Assembly (NCBI GenBank): GCA_017936765.1
Contig: JAGBEX010000037.1
Coordinates: 1-52,076, forward strand
Source: Clostridia bacterium
GTDB lineage: Bacteria > Bacillota > Clostridia > Christensenellales > Aristaeellaceae
Length of the DNA stretch: 52,076 nt
Direction: 5' to 3'
Shown here in pieces: positions 8,475-16,606 of this stretch. The notes beneath the pieces were generated by a model. It made no database searches. It was not told the DNA's origin and saw only the letters and a program-made list of their open reading frames with translations. How positions within the stretch are numbered: position 1 is the stretch's first letter; each line of letters opens with the position of its first letter. The position numbers and the translations under genes were made by a program.

Positions 8475-9893
8475 TTACTTGCGCTTGCCCTTGGAGGCCT
8501 TGTTCCAGCGGCCGGCTTCGCCCTCGTCCTCGCCCTTGCGGCCGGAAGAGGTCACGCCGTTCACCACGCAGCCCACCACGCGGGTGCCGGACTTATCCAG
8601 GCGCTCCAGCGCGTCGCGGATCACAGACAGGGTCGCATGGTCGTACCGCATCACAAACAGCACGCTGTCGGCGATCTGGTTCAGGCTCATGGCGTCGGCC
8701 ACCATGCCCACGGGCGGGGTGTCCATCAGCACATAGTCGTAGTTCTGTGCCAGGCGACGCACCAGATCCAGCGTGGTCTCGTCCATCATAATGCCGCGGC
8801 GCTCCACCACCGTGGGCAGCAGGTCCAGATAGCCTGTCAGGGTGGTGATGGCCTCACTCTCGTTGATATCACCGCGATACAGCGCATTCAGCGAGCGCTC
8901 GTATTCCACCGTGTTCAGGAACATACCGCCCAGGCCGGGATTGCGGAAGTCGAAGTCGATCAGCAGCACCCGGTACCCCAGGTCGGACAGCGCCACGCCC
9001 AGGTTGGCCGCCACAGCGGTCTTGCCCTCGCCATGGGCGGCGGAGGTGACGTAGATGCACTTATGCACGCCGCTGCCCAGGCGATTGCGCAGAATATGCG
9101 CCGTGGAGGACAATTCCTCGGTGATCTCATTGCTGGCACCGGTGGAGGTCAGGGACACCTTATCCTGGTTGAACCACTCGCTGTCCGCAGGAATGGTGCC
9201 CAGCGTCTCCAGACCGAAGAGGGTGTTCACGTCGCGTACATTGGTCAGCGTGGGCTGGATCAGGATCTGCAGCGCGCTGATGCACACGCCCAGCACCAGG
9301 CCCAGCACCGTCATATACACCCAGATGGAGGCATTCAGGCTGCCGCCGATCAGGTACTTGGAGGTGGGTTCGTTCACCACCGCCAGGTTGCCGATGCCCA
9401 GCGTCTCCTGGAAGAGCGCCTTGGCGTTCTTGGCCAGGGTGGTCAGGATCTGCACGCCTTCCTCGGCGCTGCGCCAGTACAGCGACATTTCAATTATGCG
9501 GGTGGTACCCACCTGCTTCAGGCTCAGGTTGCTGCCGATGTCCTTGGGCGTAATGCCCAGCAGGTTCATGTCCTCGATCAGGGTATTGAGGGACTTATCG
9601 CTTTGCAGAAGGTAAATGGCAGACTCCACCAGCCCATTGGCGATGGTGATGTCCTCGTTCCGGGGGTAGCTGGCATTGCTGGCCGGATACACTCCCCCGC
9701 CGTTCTCCGCATTCACCACCGCCGAGGCGGTGATCAGATACTGCTTGGACATTTCGCCCCGCATGAAGGACAGAGCCGACAGCGTGATGCCAATGATCAG
9801 GCCTGCCAGCGCCATCATGATGATCATGCGCTTGTTTTTGATGATCGCGTGGAGCAGATCGCCCAAACGCAGCTGAATTGCCGAGTTGTTCAC
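8475..9893 (-). CDS. Wzc-like polysaccharide co-polymerase fused to a BY-kinase domain, without Tyr tail
   Basis: About 472 residues. The N-terminal chain-length (Wzz) part has a first membrane helix near residues 22-45 and a second near 190-212. The C-terminal part is a bacterial tyrosine-kinase/ParA-like ATPase: Walker A SAAHGEGKTAVAANLG, Walker A' VLLIDFDFRNPGLGG and Walker B YVLMDTPPVG. In Gram-positive bacteria the two parts are often separate proteins; here they are fused as in Wzc. The C-terminal tail after VNGVTSS is Gly/Lys/Glu-rich and has no tyrosine, so the usual autophosphorylated Tyr cluster is missing. A GTG at 9902 touches AAGGA directly, so the in-frame GTG at 9893, 8 bases after AAGGAG, is preferred. 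It presumably controls EPS chain length through the Wzy protein. Confidence 0.85.
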   Translation of the reverse strand: MNNSAIQLRLGDLLHAIIKNKRMIIMMALAGLIIGITLSALSFMRGEMSKQYLITASAVVNAENGGGVYPASNASYPRNEDITIANGLVESAIYLLQSDKSLNTLIEDMNLLGITPKDIGSNLSLKQVGTTRIIEMSLYWRSAEEGVQILTTLAKNAKALFQETLGIGNLAVVNEPTSKYLIGGSLNASIWVYMTVLGLVLGVCISALQILIQPTLTNVRDVNTLFGLETLGTIPADSEWFNQDKVSLTSTGASNEITEELSSTAHILRNRLGSGVHKCIYVTSAAHGEGKTAVAANLGVALSDLGYRVLLIDFDFRNPGLGGMFLNTVEYERSLNALYRGDINESEAITTLTGYLDLLPTVVERRGIMMDETTLDLVRRLAQNYDYVLMDTPPVGMVADAMSLNQIADSVLFVMRYDHATLSVIRDALERLDKSGTRVVGCVVNGVTSSGRKGEDEGEAGRWNKASKGKRK

Positions 9894-9898
9894 GTCAT

Positions 9899-11530
9899 TC
9901 ACTCCTTATCTTTCTTCGGAGTCTTTTTCTTGCGCAGCTTGATCAGATAAGCCGTCACGCCGCACAGCACCGCCACGCCGCCGATCACCACCAGCGTGTC
10001 CGTGCCGGACCAGATGCTGTAGGCAAAGGACTGCAGCTCCATGGTGTCTTCCACGGTGATCATCTTGCGTTCCTGCAGGTTGCCGTTCAGCACCAGGTAA
10101 TACCGCCCGGGCTGCAGGCCCTGCAGGGTCTCCGGCATGGCGCTGGTGGCCCACAGCTTCACCTGGTTGTTGTCCACATCATACAGGCCCATGCTGATGT
10201 CCGACTGGCTGTTGCGCAGCAGGGCATCCACCGCCGTGATGGACACGCGCACGATGTGGTTGGTCACGTCCATGTTGGCCACCACCGCATCGTTTACCCA
10301 GCCCCGCTCGTCCACGGTGAAGGTGTATTCCTCCGGCGGATAGTTGTAATCCGCCAAAGAGGCCGTCTGCCGCAGGTGATATACGCTGTCCTTTTCCAGG
10401 TCGGTCAGCACCACCTGGCCCAGCTTATCCGTGCTGAGCAGCTCCACGTTCAATTCGCCGCCCTCGCGGAACACGGCAAACTCGGCGCCCTCCAGCACCA
10501 GGTTGTTATACAGCGCATCCCGCGCGGTAACGATCATGGTGGACTTGCGGCAGTTGTATTCCATGTACACCGCCGTGTCGTAGGAGGCCTTCTTGCGGAC
10601 GGTCACCGTGTCGTCCTGGGTAAAGCCAGCGTAATACTTGGGGATATTCGCCTGCTCCACGGTGTAGTCGCCCAGGTACAGTTCAATGCTCTGTCCCTTG
10701 CCCTCTTCGTCGCACACAATAGTATCTGCCACGTCGCCCTTGGCGTAGCGCAGCGTGCCGTCGGGGGTCACGATGTCCTCTGCCGCCACCACGCGGAAGG
10801 TGCCGCCGCTCACAGGATCGCCGGTATCGGCATCCACCATGGTAACGTTGATCACATTCTTGGAGGGTGCAAAGGGGATCTTCACCACATAGGGCGCAGG
10901 CCAGTCATAGGCTTCGTCCAGGGTGAAGTAAGCGTTCTCCGCATTGTCGTAGCCCTCCGGCGCATCGTCGGTGCGCAGGTAATAGCCCTTCAGCGCCACC
11001 TTTTCAGGCAGATAGAAGGTACCCGCCTCGGTGGTGGTAAAGTCGTGATACCACACCCGTTCGGGGTAATAGGTGTTCAGCGTCTGGCGCACATGCCCCA
11101 GGTCGAACAGTTCAAACACGATGCCATCCTTGGGGATCACGCGGTTGGTCTCCTCGTCCACGATCATGGCGTACACCGCCGCCTTGCCCATGTCCCCATA
11201 GGGATCGCCGCCACCGCCGTGGCCGCCGCCATCGGGGTTGAAGGGCGTGGGGGTGGGCGTGGGCGTCACCGTCACCGTGGGCGTCACGGAGATCTCCGGC
11301 GTGGGCGTGTACCAGATGCCGCCATCGTCGAAGTCACCATCGCCGAATTCCGGCGTAAAGGTGGGCGAAGGCGTGGCCGTCACCTGCTCATAGCCCGTCC
11401 ATTGTTCCTCCGGCGCCTGCATCAGATACAGGATCAGCAGCACCGATACCAGCATGATCACCAGCAGAACGGCCGACAAAATATCCGTAAACGATTGCCA
11501 GAAATTGATCTCGTCATTGTCTCTCTTCAT
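9899..11530 (-). CDS. MotB/ExbD-like anchored protein with extracellular prealbumin-like (Cna-B/SpaA type) repeats
   Basis: A 543-residue protein not matching one named family. A short cytoplasmic N-terminus (NFWQSFTDILSAVLLVIML) leads into a membrane helix at about 17-38 with an Asp at residue 16, as in MotB, ExbD and ZorB proton-carrying helices. A Thr/Pro-rich linker (about 50-97, with TPTPTPTP) and a Gly-rich stretch follow. Then come about four beta-rich repeats (about 116-225, 226-328, 329-424, 425-500) with prealbumin-like features such as VDADTGDPVSGGTFRVV and LEGAEFAVFREGG. A second membrane helix (511-531) and a Lys-rich tail end the protein. No LPXTG motif is visible. It starts 10 bases after the MotA-like/EAL gene. 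Inference: stator-type partner of that protein, with a wall- or EPS-facing domain replacing the OmpA-like domain of MotB. Confidence 0.65.
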   Translation of the reverse strand: MKRDNDEINFWQSFTDILSAVLLVIMLVSVLLILYLMQAPEEQWTGYEQVTATPSPTFTPEFGDGDFDDGGIWYTPTPEISVTPTVTVTPTPTPTPFNPDGGGHGGGGDPYGDMGKAAVYAMIVDEETNRVIPKDGIVFELFDLGHVRQTLNTYYPERVWYHDFTTTEAGTFYLPEKVALKGYYLRTDDAPEGYDNAENAYFTLDEAYDWPAPYVVKIPFAPSKNVINVTMVDADTGDPVSGGTFRVVAAEDIVTPDGTLRYAKGDVADTIVCDEEGKGQSIELYLGDYTVEQANIPKYYAGFTQDDTVTVRKKASYDTAVYMEYNCRKSTMIVTARDALYNNLVLEGAEFAVFREGGELNVELLSTDKLGQVVLTDLEKDSVYHLRQTASLADYNYPPEEYTFTVDERGWVNDAVVANMDVTNHIVRVSITAVDALLRNSQSDISMGLYDVDNNQVKLWATSAMPETLQGLQPGRYYLVLNGNLQERKMITVEDTMELQSFAYSIWSGTDTLVVIGGVAVLCGVTAYLIKLRKKKTPKKDKE

Positions 11531-11540
11531 GCTTCAACCC

Positions 11541-13118
11541 TCAATTCTCCTTGGCAGGCTGGGCATGGGAGGCTTTGCCGGACTTGCTGCGGCGGGACAC
11601 CTCCAGGAAGTCCTCCACGGCCAGCGGCTCGTGCAGCACATAGCCCTGACCCTCGTTGCAGCCAGCGCGGCGCAGCTCCATCAGCTGCTCCATGGATTCA
11701 ATGCGGTTGGCACGCAGCTCCACATGCTGTGCGCGAGCCTGGTTGAACACCTGGGCAATGCTCTCCTTCTGCCTGCCCACTGAGAGCTTGTAGGCATCCG
11801 GATTGGCGCCCACGGAGCTGATGGCCAGGAAATCGCCATCGAAGCTGTCCATGATCACCTTAAAGCCCTGGGCGCGCAGCGCAGCCTCTGCCTCCAGAAT
11901 GATGCGGCCATGGCGCACGTAGGTGGACTGGTTGATCTCGATCTCGAAATACACCGGCGGAATGCGATACTTTTCCAGCATTTCCTTGAAGAAGGTAGGC
12001 ACGTCAAAGGCCAGCACGTCCGTGCCGGACACATTCACAGAAACAGGCAGCGGACGGATGCCGGAGTCGATCCACTGACGGATGGTCTTGAAGATCATTT
12101 CCCAGATGTACTGGTCAAGACGGGCAATGTAGCCATTCTTCTCAATGGTACTCATGAAGGAGGAAGGTTCCAGCAGGCCCAGTTCGCTGTGGTTCCAGCG
12201 GATCAGCGCCTCTGCGCCCACGATCTCCCGGTTCATCAGGTTGCAGCGGGGCTGCAGGTAGAAGCAGAACTCCCCGTCGCGAATGGCGTCCTGCACCTTC
12301 AGCAGCACCGACTGCTCGCTGCTGTCCTTGCTTGCCTCGCTGCCGCCACCGGTGGCGAACACACCATTCTTGGGCAGGCGATCCAGCCGCTCCAGAATGG
12401 CCTTGACGCTCTTGCTGTTGAAGGAGCGGATCTGCTCCTCCGTGGTGGGCATGATGTGTACGTGGAAGTCCCGGATAAACAGCTCCATCTCCCGGATGGA
12501 AATGTTCCACATCATCTTGTTCATCAGGTTATACAGGATGGAGAGGATCACGCCTGCAACGGAGGTATAGAAGGCCACCTCGATACCGGCCAGCAGCACC
12601 TCAACGCTGTTCAGCGCCGCATCCACCGAGCTGAAGCCGATGTTGGAAATACCCACGATCAAGCCCACGAAGGTACCCAGCAGACCAAGACCGGTCAGCG
12701 TGCCGGGGATCTGCTGGCAGGCGCTGTGCCAGCAGCGCAGGGCAATGGCGTCCTCGTTGATCACCGTGTCGATGTCGCTGATGATCTCATTCTGGTTATA
12801 CTGCCGGTTGGCCTTTTCCATATAATCCTTGTACATGCGCACCAGGGGCTGATAGCGGAAAAGCGCCTCCGACTGCTGCAGCACCAGCCAATGATCGTTG
12901 GAGGTGATGCCGCCAATGCGGCTCAGGCTCTTGCGGGCATTTTTGAAGTCCTGATGGAAGCTCATGCAGGGCATCATGCCAAACACAACGCCCAGCATCA
13001 CCACCAGGCACATGAACACAATGAACAGCAGCGACAGCACGTCCGGCGCCATCACAAGCATCAATGCGGACGCCATCACGAACACGAAAATGGCTGCCAG
13101 AATGAATTTGTTCAACAT
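11541..13118 (-). CDS. MotA/TolQ/ExbB-type ion-channel protein fused to a degenerate EAL domain
   Basis: A 525-residue fusion. Two membrane helices lie at about 5-23 and 28-46 and two more at about 140-160 and 178-200. The latter carry the MotA/ExbB signature GTLTGLGLLGTFVGLIVG and LLAGIEVAFYTSVAGVILS. Residues about 270-505 form an EAL domain: FYLQP, GAEALIRWN (E303-A304-L305), VSVNVSG, FEIEIN and GCNEGQGYVLHEPL. Several catalytic positions of active phosphodiesterases are changed: the DDFG loop reads MDSFDG, KID reads KLS, and AEGVE reads RANRIES. A c-di-GMP sensor role is therefore more likely than hydrolysis, as in other degenerate EAL proteins. The ATG at 13118 follows GGGAGAAG. It sits between the HD-GYP/sugar-transferase gene and its likely MotB-like partner. 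Domain calls are confident; coupling of ion flow to EPS assembly is inference. Confidence 0.85.
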   Translation of the reverse strand: MLNKFILAAIFVFVMASALMLVMAPDVLSLLFIVFMCLVVMLGVVFGMMPCMSFHQDFKNARKSLSRIGGITSNDHWLVLQQSEALFRYQPLVRMYKDYMEKANRQYNQNEIISDIDTVINEDAIALRCWHSACQQIPGTLTGLGLLGTFVGLIVGISNIGFSSVDAALNSVEVLLAGIEVAFYTSVAGVILSILYNLMNKMMWNISIREMELFIRDFHVHIMPTTEEQIRSFNSKSVKAILERLDRLPKNGVFATGGGSEASKDSSEQSVLLKVQDAIRDGEFCFYLQPRCNLMNREIVGAEALIRWNHSELGLLEPSSFMSTIEKNGYIARLDQYIWEMIFKTIRQWIDSGIRPLPVSVNVSGTDVLAFDVPTFFKEMLEKYRIPPVYFEIEINQSTYVRHGRIILEAEAALRAQGFKVIMDSFDGDFLAISSVGANPDAYKLSVGRQKESIAQVFNQARAQHVELRANRIESMEQLMELRRAGCNEGQGYVLHEPLAVEDFLEVSRRSKSGKASHAQPAKEN

Positions 13119-13149
13119 CTTTACACTTCTCCCATTCTAAGCTGACTCA

Positions 13150-14457
13150 TCAAGAGCCGGACTTTCCAAACACCACGCCCACGGTTTTGCACAGGATCTT
13201 GAAATCCTGCCACAGGGAACGGGTACCGATATAGGCAATATCCATGTCCACCCACTGATCGAAGCCAATGTTATCCCGGTTGGGCTGCATCTGCCAGATG
13301 CAGGTCAGGCCGGGGGTCACGCTCAGGCGCATTTCGGTATAGCGGCTGTACTGCTCCACTTCCTTGGGCAGCGGCGGCCGGGGACCCACCATGGTCATTT
13401 CGCCCTTGAGTACATTGATCAGCTGGGGCAGTTCATCCAGGCTGGTTTTCCGCAGGAAGCGCCCGAAGCGAGTCACCCGGGGATCGTTGGCGATCTTGAA
13501 CACCGGGCCGTCCTTCTCGTTGAATTGCTCCAATTCAGCGCGGCGCTGTTCTGCATCCATATACATGGTGCGGAATTTATACATGGTAAACAGGCTCTTG
13601 TGGCGGCCCACTCTCTCCTGCTTGAAGATGGGGCTGCCCTTGGGGTCATCCAGCCAGATGCCCGCGCAGATCAGCAGCATCAGCGGCGAGAGAACCACCA
13701 GTGCCGTGCTGGAAACAGCCACGTCGAACACGCGCTTGCCCACCCAATAGCTGCGGCGGCTGGGGGTATAGACATTGTGCAGCAGCGCCATGCGCTCATC
13801 ATTAGCATAGCACTCCAGCAGCGCCTGAATATCGTTGGAGGCAGCCTCCAGGCAGCGGATAATCCTGGGATTGAACACGCCGCACTCCCCTGTGGTGATC
13901 AGCTCCATGGCTTCCTCATGGCTACGGGGCGCGCTGTAGTTCTTTGCCGTCAGGGAATCATAGACCTCCGCAATGGAAACGATCTGCGCATAGACCGGTA
14001 TATCGTCGCCCTTCAAGCCCTTGGGATAGCCATTGCCGTCATAGCGCTCGTGGTGATACAGGCAGATGTTGTACAGGATGTCCCGCTCACGATCCGTCAG
14101 CTTGTAAATACCCGCCATGCGCTCAATAATGCTGGCGCCCACCTCGGTATGATCCTCATAGCGCTGGCGTTCCTCGATGGTCAGCGGCCCCCGCTGCAAA
14201 AGCAGGCTGTCGGGGATGGAGATCTGGCCGATATCATGCAAAGACGCACCAATGCAGATCAGCGGCAGATCATCCTCCATATCGGGGTGATCGTCGTACA
14301 TGGTGCAATACTGCAAACACAATAATTTGGTTATATGCTTGACGTGATTAAAGTGCCGTTGGGAATCCTGAAAGTGATAATTGAGCATGATCTGTGCGAA
14401 GTCCACCACATTGGAGAACCTCTTCTTGCTTGACCTCAGCAGTCCGCGCACATCCAT
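13150..14457 (-). CDS. HD-GYP domain fused to priming sugar-phosphate transferase (PglC/WcaJ-type)
   Basis: A 435-residue two-domain protein. Residues about 30-215 form an HD-GYP domain: H74-D75 in SLHDIGQISIPDSLL, H103 in HTEVG, then YHHERYDGNGYPKGLKGDDI and AEVYDSLT. The conserved Lys of HDIGK is Gln here. Residues about 238-430 form a polyprenyl-phosphate sugar-1-phosphate transferase: a re-entrant hydrophobic helix after KRVFDV, YKFRTMYMDAE, DPRVTRFGRFLRKTSLDELP with the Asp-Glu pair (341-342), MVGPRPPLP and VTPGLTCIWQ. The transferase would start EPS repeat synthesis on undecaprenyl phosphate; HD-GYP domains bind and often hydrolyse c-di-GMP. This is the first gene of the EPS operon, and the ATG follows GAGGTGAAGCA. 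Regulation of priming by c-di-GMP is inferred. Confidence 0.92.
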   Translation of the reverse strand: MDVRGLLRSSKKRFSNVVDFAQIMLNYHFQDSQRHFNHVKHITKLLCLQYCTMYDDHPDMEDDLPLICIGASLHDIGQISIPDSLLLQRGPLTIEERQRYEDHTEVGASIIERMAGIYKLTDRERDILYNICLYHHERYDGNGYPKGLKGDDIPVYAQIVSIAEVYDSLTAKNYSAPRSHEEAMELITTGECGVFNPRIIRCLEAASNDIQALLECYANDERMALLHNVYTPSRRSYWVGKRVFDVAVSSTALVVLSPLMLLICAGIWLDDPKGSPIFKQERVGRHKSLFTMYKFRTMYMDAEQRRAELEQFNEKDGPVFKIANDPRVTRFGRFLRKTSLDELPQLINVLKGEMTMVGPRPPLPKEVEQYSRYTEMRLSVTPGLTCIWQMQPNRDNIGFDQWVDMDIAYIGTRSLWQDFKILCKTVGVVFGKSGS

Positions 14458-14568
14458 TGCTTCACCTCATTTACTTGCATGTTCCACCCTGGGCGATAAC
14501 GCACCCCTGGCCCCGGGAAAACGCTGCGGATCGATATACTTCTGTATACGTTACATCATAAGTTACAT

Positions 14569-14596
14569 ATTATATTACCATCAAATCATCCGCAAA
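14569..14596 (-). promoter_or_regulatory. Possible promoter of the EPS operon
   Basis: On the minus strand, a perfect TATAAT (14574 to 14569) lies in the AT-rich gap upstream of the HD-GYP/sugar-transferase start at 14457. The best -35 candidate, TTTGCG at 14596-14591, has 16-base spacing and is weak. The leader would be about 105 bases long. This is the only long AT-rich gap upstream of the operon and it follows a terminator, so a promoter is expected here; the exact boxes are tentative. Confidence 0.35.
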
Positions 14597-14642
14597 TCAA
14601 GCAAAGGCAGGGAAAATAAGCAAAATAATTATGTTTTTGCAC

Positions 14643-14677
14643 AAAAAAATCACCCTTCATCAACGCGGATGAAGGGT
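14643..14677 (-). terminator. Rho-independent terminator after the zinc-ribbon/TPR gene
   Basis: Inverted repeat ACCCTTCATC (14652-14661) / GATGAAGGGT (14668-14677) with a 6-base loop, followed on the minus strand by a run of seven T (14649-14643). It lies 15 bases beyond the stop at 14692 and separates the upstream operon from the EPS operon. Confidence 0.85.
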
Positions 14678-14691
14678 AATCCATAAGGTCA

Positions 14692-16578
14692 TCAGGGAAT
14701 ATACAGCATTCTGATGGCCGCCACCGTGCCACTGGTGTTCAATTCGTAATCCAGCTGCCATTCGTGGCTGTCGGCCGTATAGGCCACATAGCGGATGGTG
14801 CGGGTGCCGTCCGCGTTCTGATAGATCTTGCCGGTGCCGTAGGAGTCATCATCGTAGAGGCCACGGTTACCCGAGGGACTGGCCACCTGACCGGCATCGC
14901 GGAACTGACTCACCACGTCATTCTCCGTGCTGCCGATGCCTGTGGAGCGGGGGCCGGAGAACTGGGTGGTGGTGAAGTACAGTTCCGCCAGCACCCAGCC
15001 GTTCTTGGTCTTGGCCATGGTGGCGTGACCCCAGTTGTAGTTGTACTTCTGGCACACTTCATTGATGCCCTTCAGCCACACTTCCTCCATGCTGATGCCC
15101 TGGCCATAGGCCTTGAAGAAGTCCTCGCGGGTGGTGCTGTACAGGGTCAGGCCATTGGCCGTATCGGTCACCCGGTAATACTTCTTGGGCTGGGGATTGA
15201 AGGTGAACTTGTACCCCACCGTAAGGGTGTTGCTGGCCTTGCCGTTACCATTCACCGCCACCGCCTGCAGGGTTACACGGCCGCTGGGCAGGTAGAAGGG
15301 TTCACCCGTCCACACCGGGCTGTCGGCATCGGGGGTGGAGCCGTCGATGGTGTAGTAGATGGTGATATCGTCGTCCTTCTCGTTTTCCTTGCCGGGACGC
15401 AGCCAGATGCGCTGGCGGCGGTCATAGGTACCGGGCTGCAGGCTGTAGCCCGGCGTCTGGGGCGAGGGCATGAACACCTTGTAGCTGGCCTTGAGGGGAT
15501 CGCTGACCAGCTCGCCGCTGACCGCCACCGCCCGCAGGTTCCAGATGCCCTCATCCAGGTGAATGCTCTCCGTGGCCAGGGTACCTTCCTCCGGCAGCAC
15601 GGCGTTCTCGTCGAAGGTGTAATACACGTCATACCCCTGGGGAGAAGCCAGCGTGATGGTCTTCTTCTCGGTGTAATAGCCCGCGGTGAGATCCACCATG
15701 GGCGACTGGGGCAAAAGCTCCATGCGCTGCTGACGGAAGGTGTTGTTGCCGGTGGCCTCATAGGCGGTCTGCATCAGCTCGCCCGCCTCGGCCCGGCGGT
15801 CAGAGGCCAGCAGAATGCGGATCACATTGCGGTAGGCCTCCGGTGCGCTGGGGACGATGTCGGTGTAGATGGAGCGGTAGAGCGCCTCGGCTTCATCCAC
15901 CCGGCCAGCCGCCTCATAGGCGCTGCCCAGGGTCAGCAGGCCGCTGACGTTGATGTTCTCTTCGCCGTCTTTCTCCACCGCCGTTTCAAACATGGTAATG
16001 GCTCGGTCGATATCGCCGGTGTCCATCACCTCCTGGCCCACCTCCCACATGGCCGCCGCCGTGGCGTCCTGGCCAAAGCGAGCCATCACCAGCTGACCAT
16101 CGTCGGTCTTGGTCAGGAAGAAATACACCCCCACCACCGCCGCCACCAGCAGCACAAACAGCACAATGGCCACATGGGTCCAGTTGACCTGATGCTTGCT
16201 CAGGGGATGCTTGCGCCGTTGGTGGGCGGGCATCATGGTCTGCTGGCGGGTGGTATCGCCATACACGCTGCGGGAGGGACGGTCGTAGCCCGTCACCAGG
16301 GGCGTGCCATCGGCATTGAACACCTGGGGATCAGCGTAGAGGGGGACCTCCTTGGTATCCTGCTTGGCCACAGGATCCACATAAATGCGGCTGGCGCCCG
16401 CCTTGCCGGTGGATGCAGCCCTGGGGGCAGCAGCGGCGCTGGCATTGCGCGCACGCCTGCCCTGACGGATGGCGCGCACGCCTTCCTCGCGATTCTCGCC
16501 GTGGTTCAGCAGCGCACCGCATCCGGGACAGAGGATATCATTCTCCCCTGCATAGCTGCCGCAATGGGGACACAGCAT
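14692..16578 (-). CDS. Zinc-ribbon membrane protein with TPR and chitobiase-C-terminal-like repeats
   Basis: A 628-residue protein. An N-terminal zinc ribbon uses C3, C6, C17 and C20 (CPHCG and CPGCG). A basic, low-complexity linker leads to one membrane helix at about 134-155, so the ribbon is cytoplasmic and the rest extracytoplasmic. TPR-like helices span about 165-290 (GQEVMDTGDIDRAITMFETA; GSAYEAAGRVDEAEALYRSI). Two beta modules follow with the CHB_HEX_C pattern (VYYTFDENAVLPEEG; IYYTIDGSTPDADSPVW), and a C-terminal domain of about 155 residues I do not recognise. The architecture suggests an envelope-associated scaffold or carbohydrate-binding protein. It is the last gene of the minus-strand run that includes the HD, HEAT, TPR and Hsp33 genes; function unknown. 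Confidence 0.75.
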   Translation of the reverse strand: MLCPHCGSYAGENDILCPGCGALLNHGENREEGVRAIRQGRRARNASAAAAPRAASTGKAGASRIYVDPVAKQDTKEVPLYADPQVFNADGTPLVTGYDRPSRSVYGDTTRQQTMMPAHQRRKHPLSKHQVNWTHVAIVLFVLLVAAVVGVYFFLTKTDDGQLVMARFGQDATAAAMWEVGQEVMDTGDIDRAITMFETAVEKDGEENINVSGLLTLGSAYEAAGRVDEAEALYRSIYTDIVPSAPEAYRNVIRILLASDRRAEAGELMQTAYEATGNNTFRQQRMELLPQSPMVDLTAGYYTEKKTITLASPQGYDVYYTFDENAVLPEEGTLATESIHLDEGIWNLRAVAVSGELVSDPLKASYKVFMPSPQTPGYSLQPGTYDRRQRIWLRPGKENEKDDDITIYYTIDGSTPDADSPVWTGEPFYLPSGRVTLQAVAVNGNGKASNTLTVGYKFTFNPQPKKYYRVTDTANGLTLYSTTREDFFKAYGQGISMEEVWLKGINEVCQKYNYNWGHATMAKTKNGWVLAELYFTTTQFSGPRSTGIGSTENDVVSQFRDAGQVASPSGNRGLYDDDSYGTGKIYQNADGTRTIRYVAYTADSHEWQLDYELNTSGTVAAIRMLYIP

Positions 16579-16606
16579 CGTCTCTCCCCTTTCTGTGGTT
16601 CATTGG

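Noticed and set aside
9899..13118. Zorya-type anti-phage system (ZorA/ZorB)
   Set aside because: The channel/anchor pair resembles ZorA/B in its membrane parts, but no ZorC, ZorD or ZorE-type gene is adjacent, and the C-terminal domains (EAL, prealbumin-like) and EPS context differ.
9899..13118. Flagellar stator MotA/MotB
   Set aside because: No OmpA-like peptidoglycan-binding domain and no flagellar gene is present.
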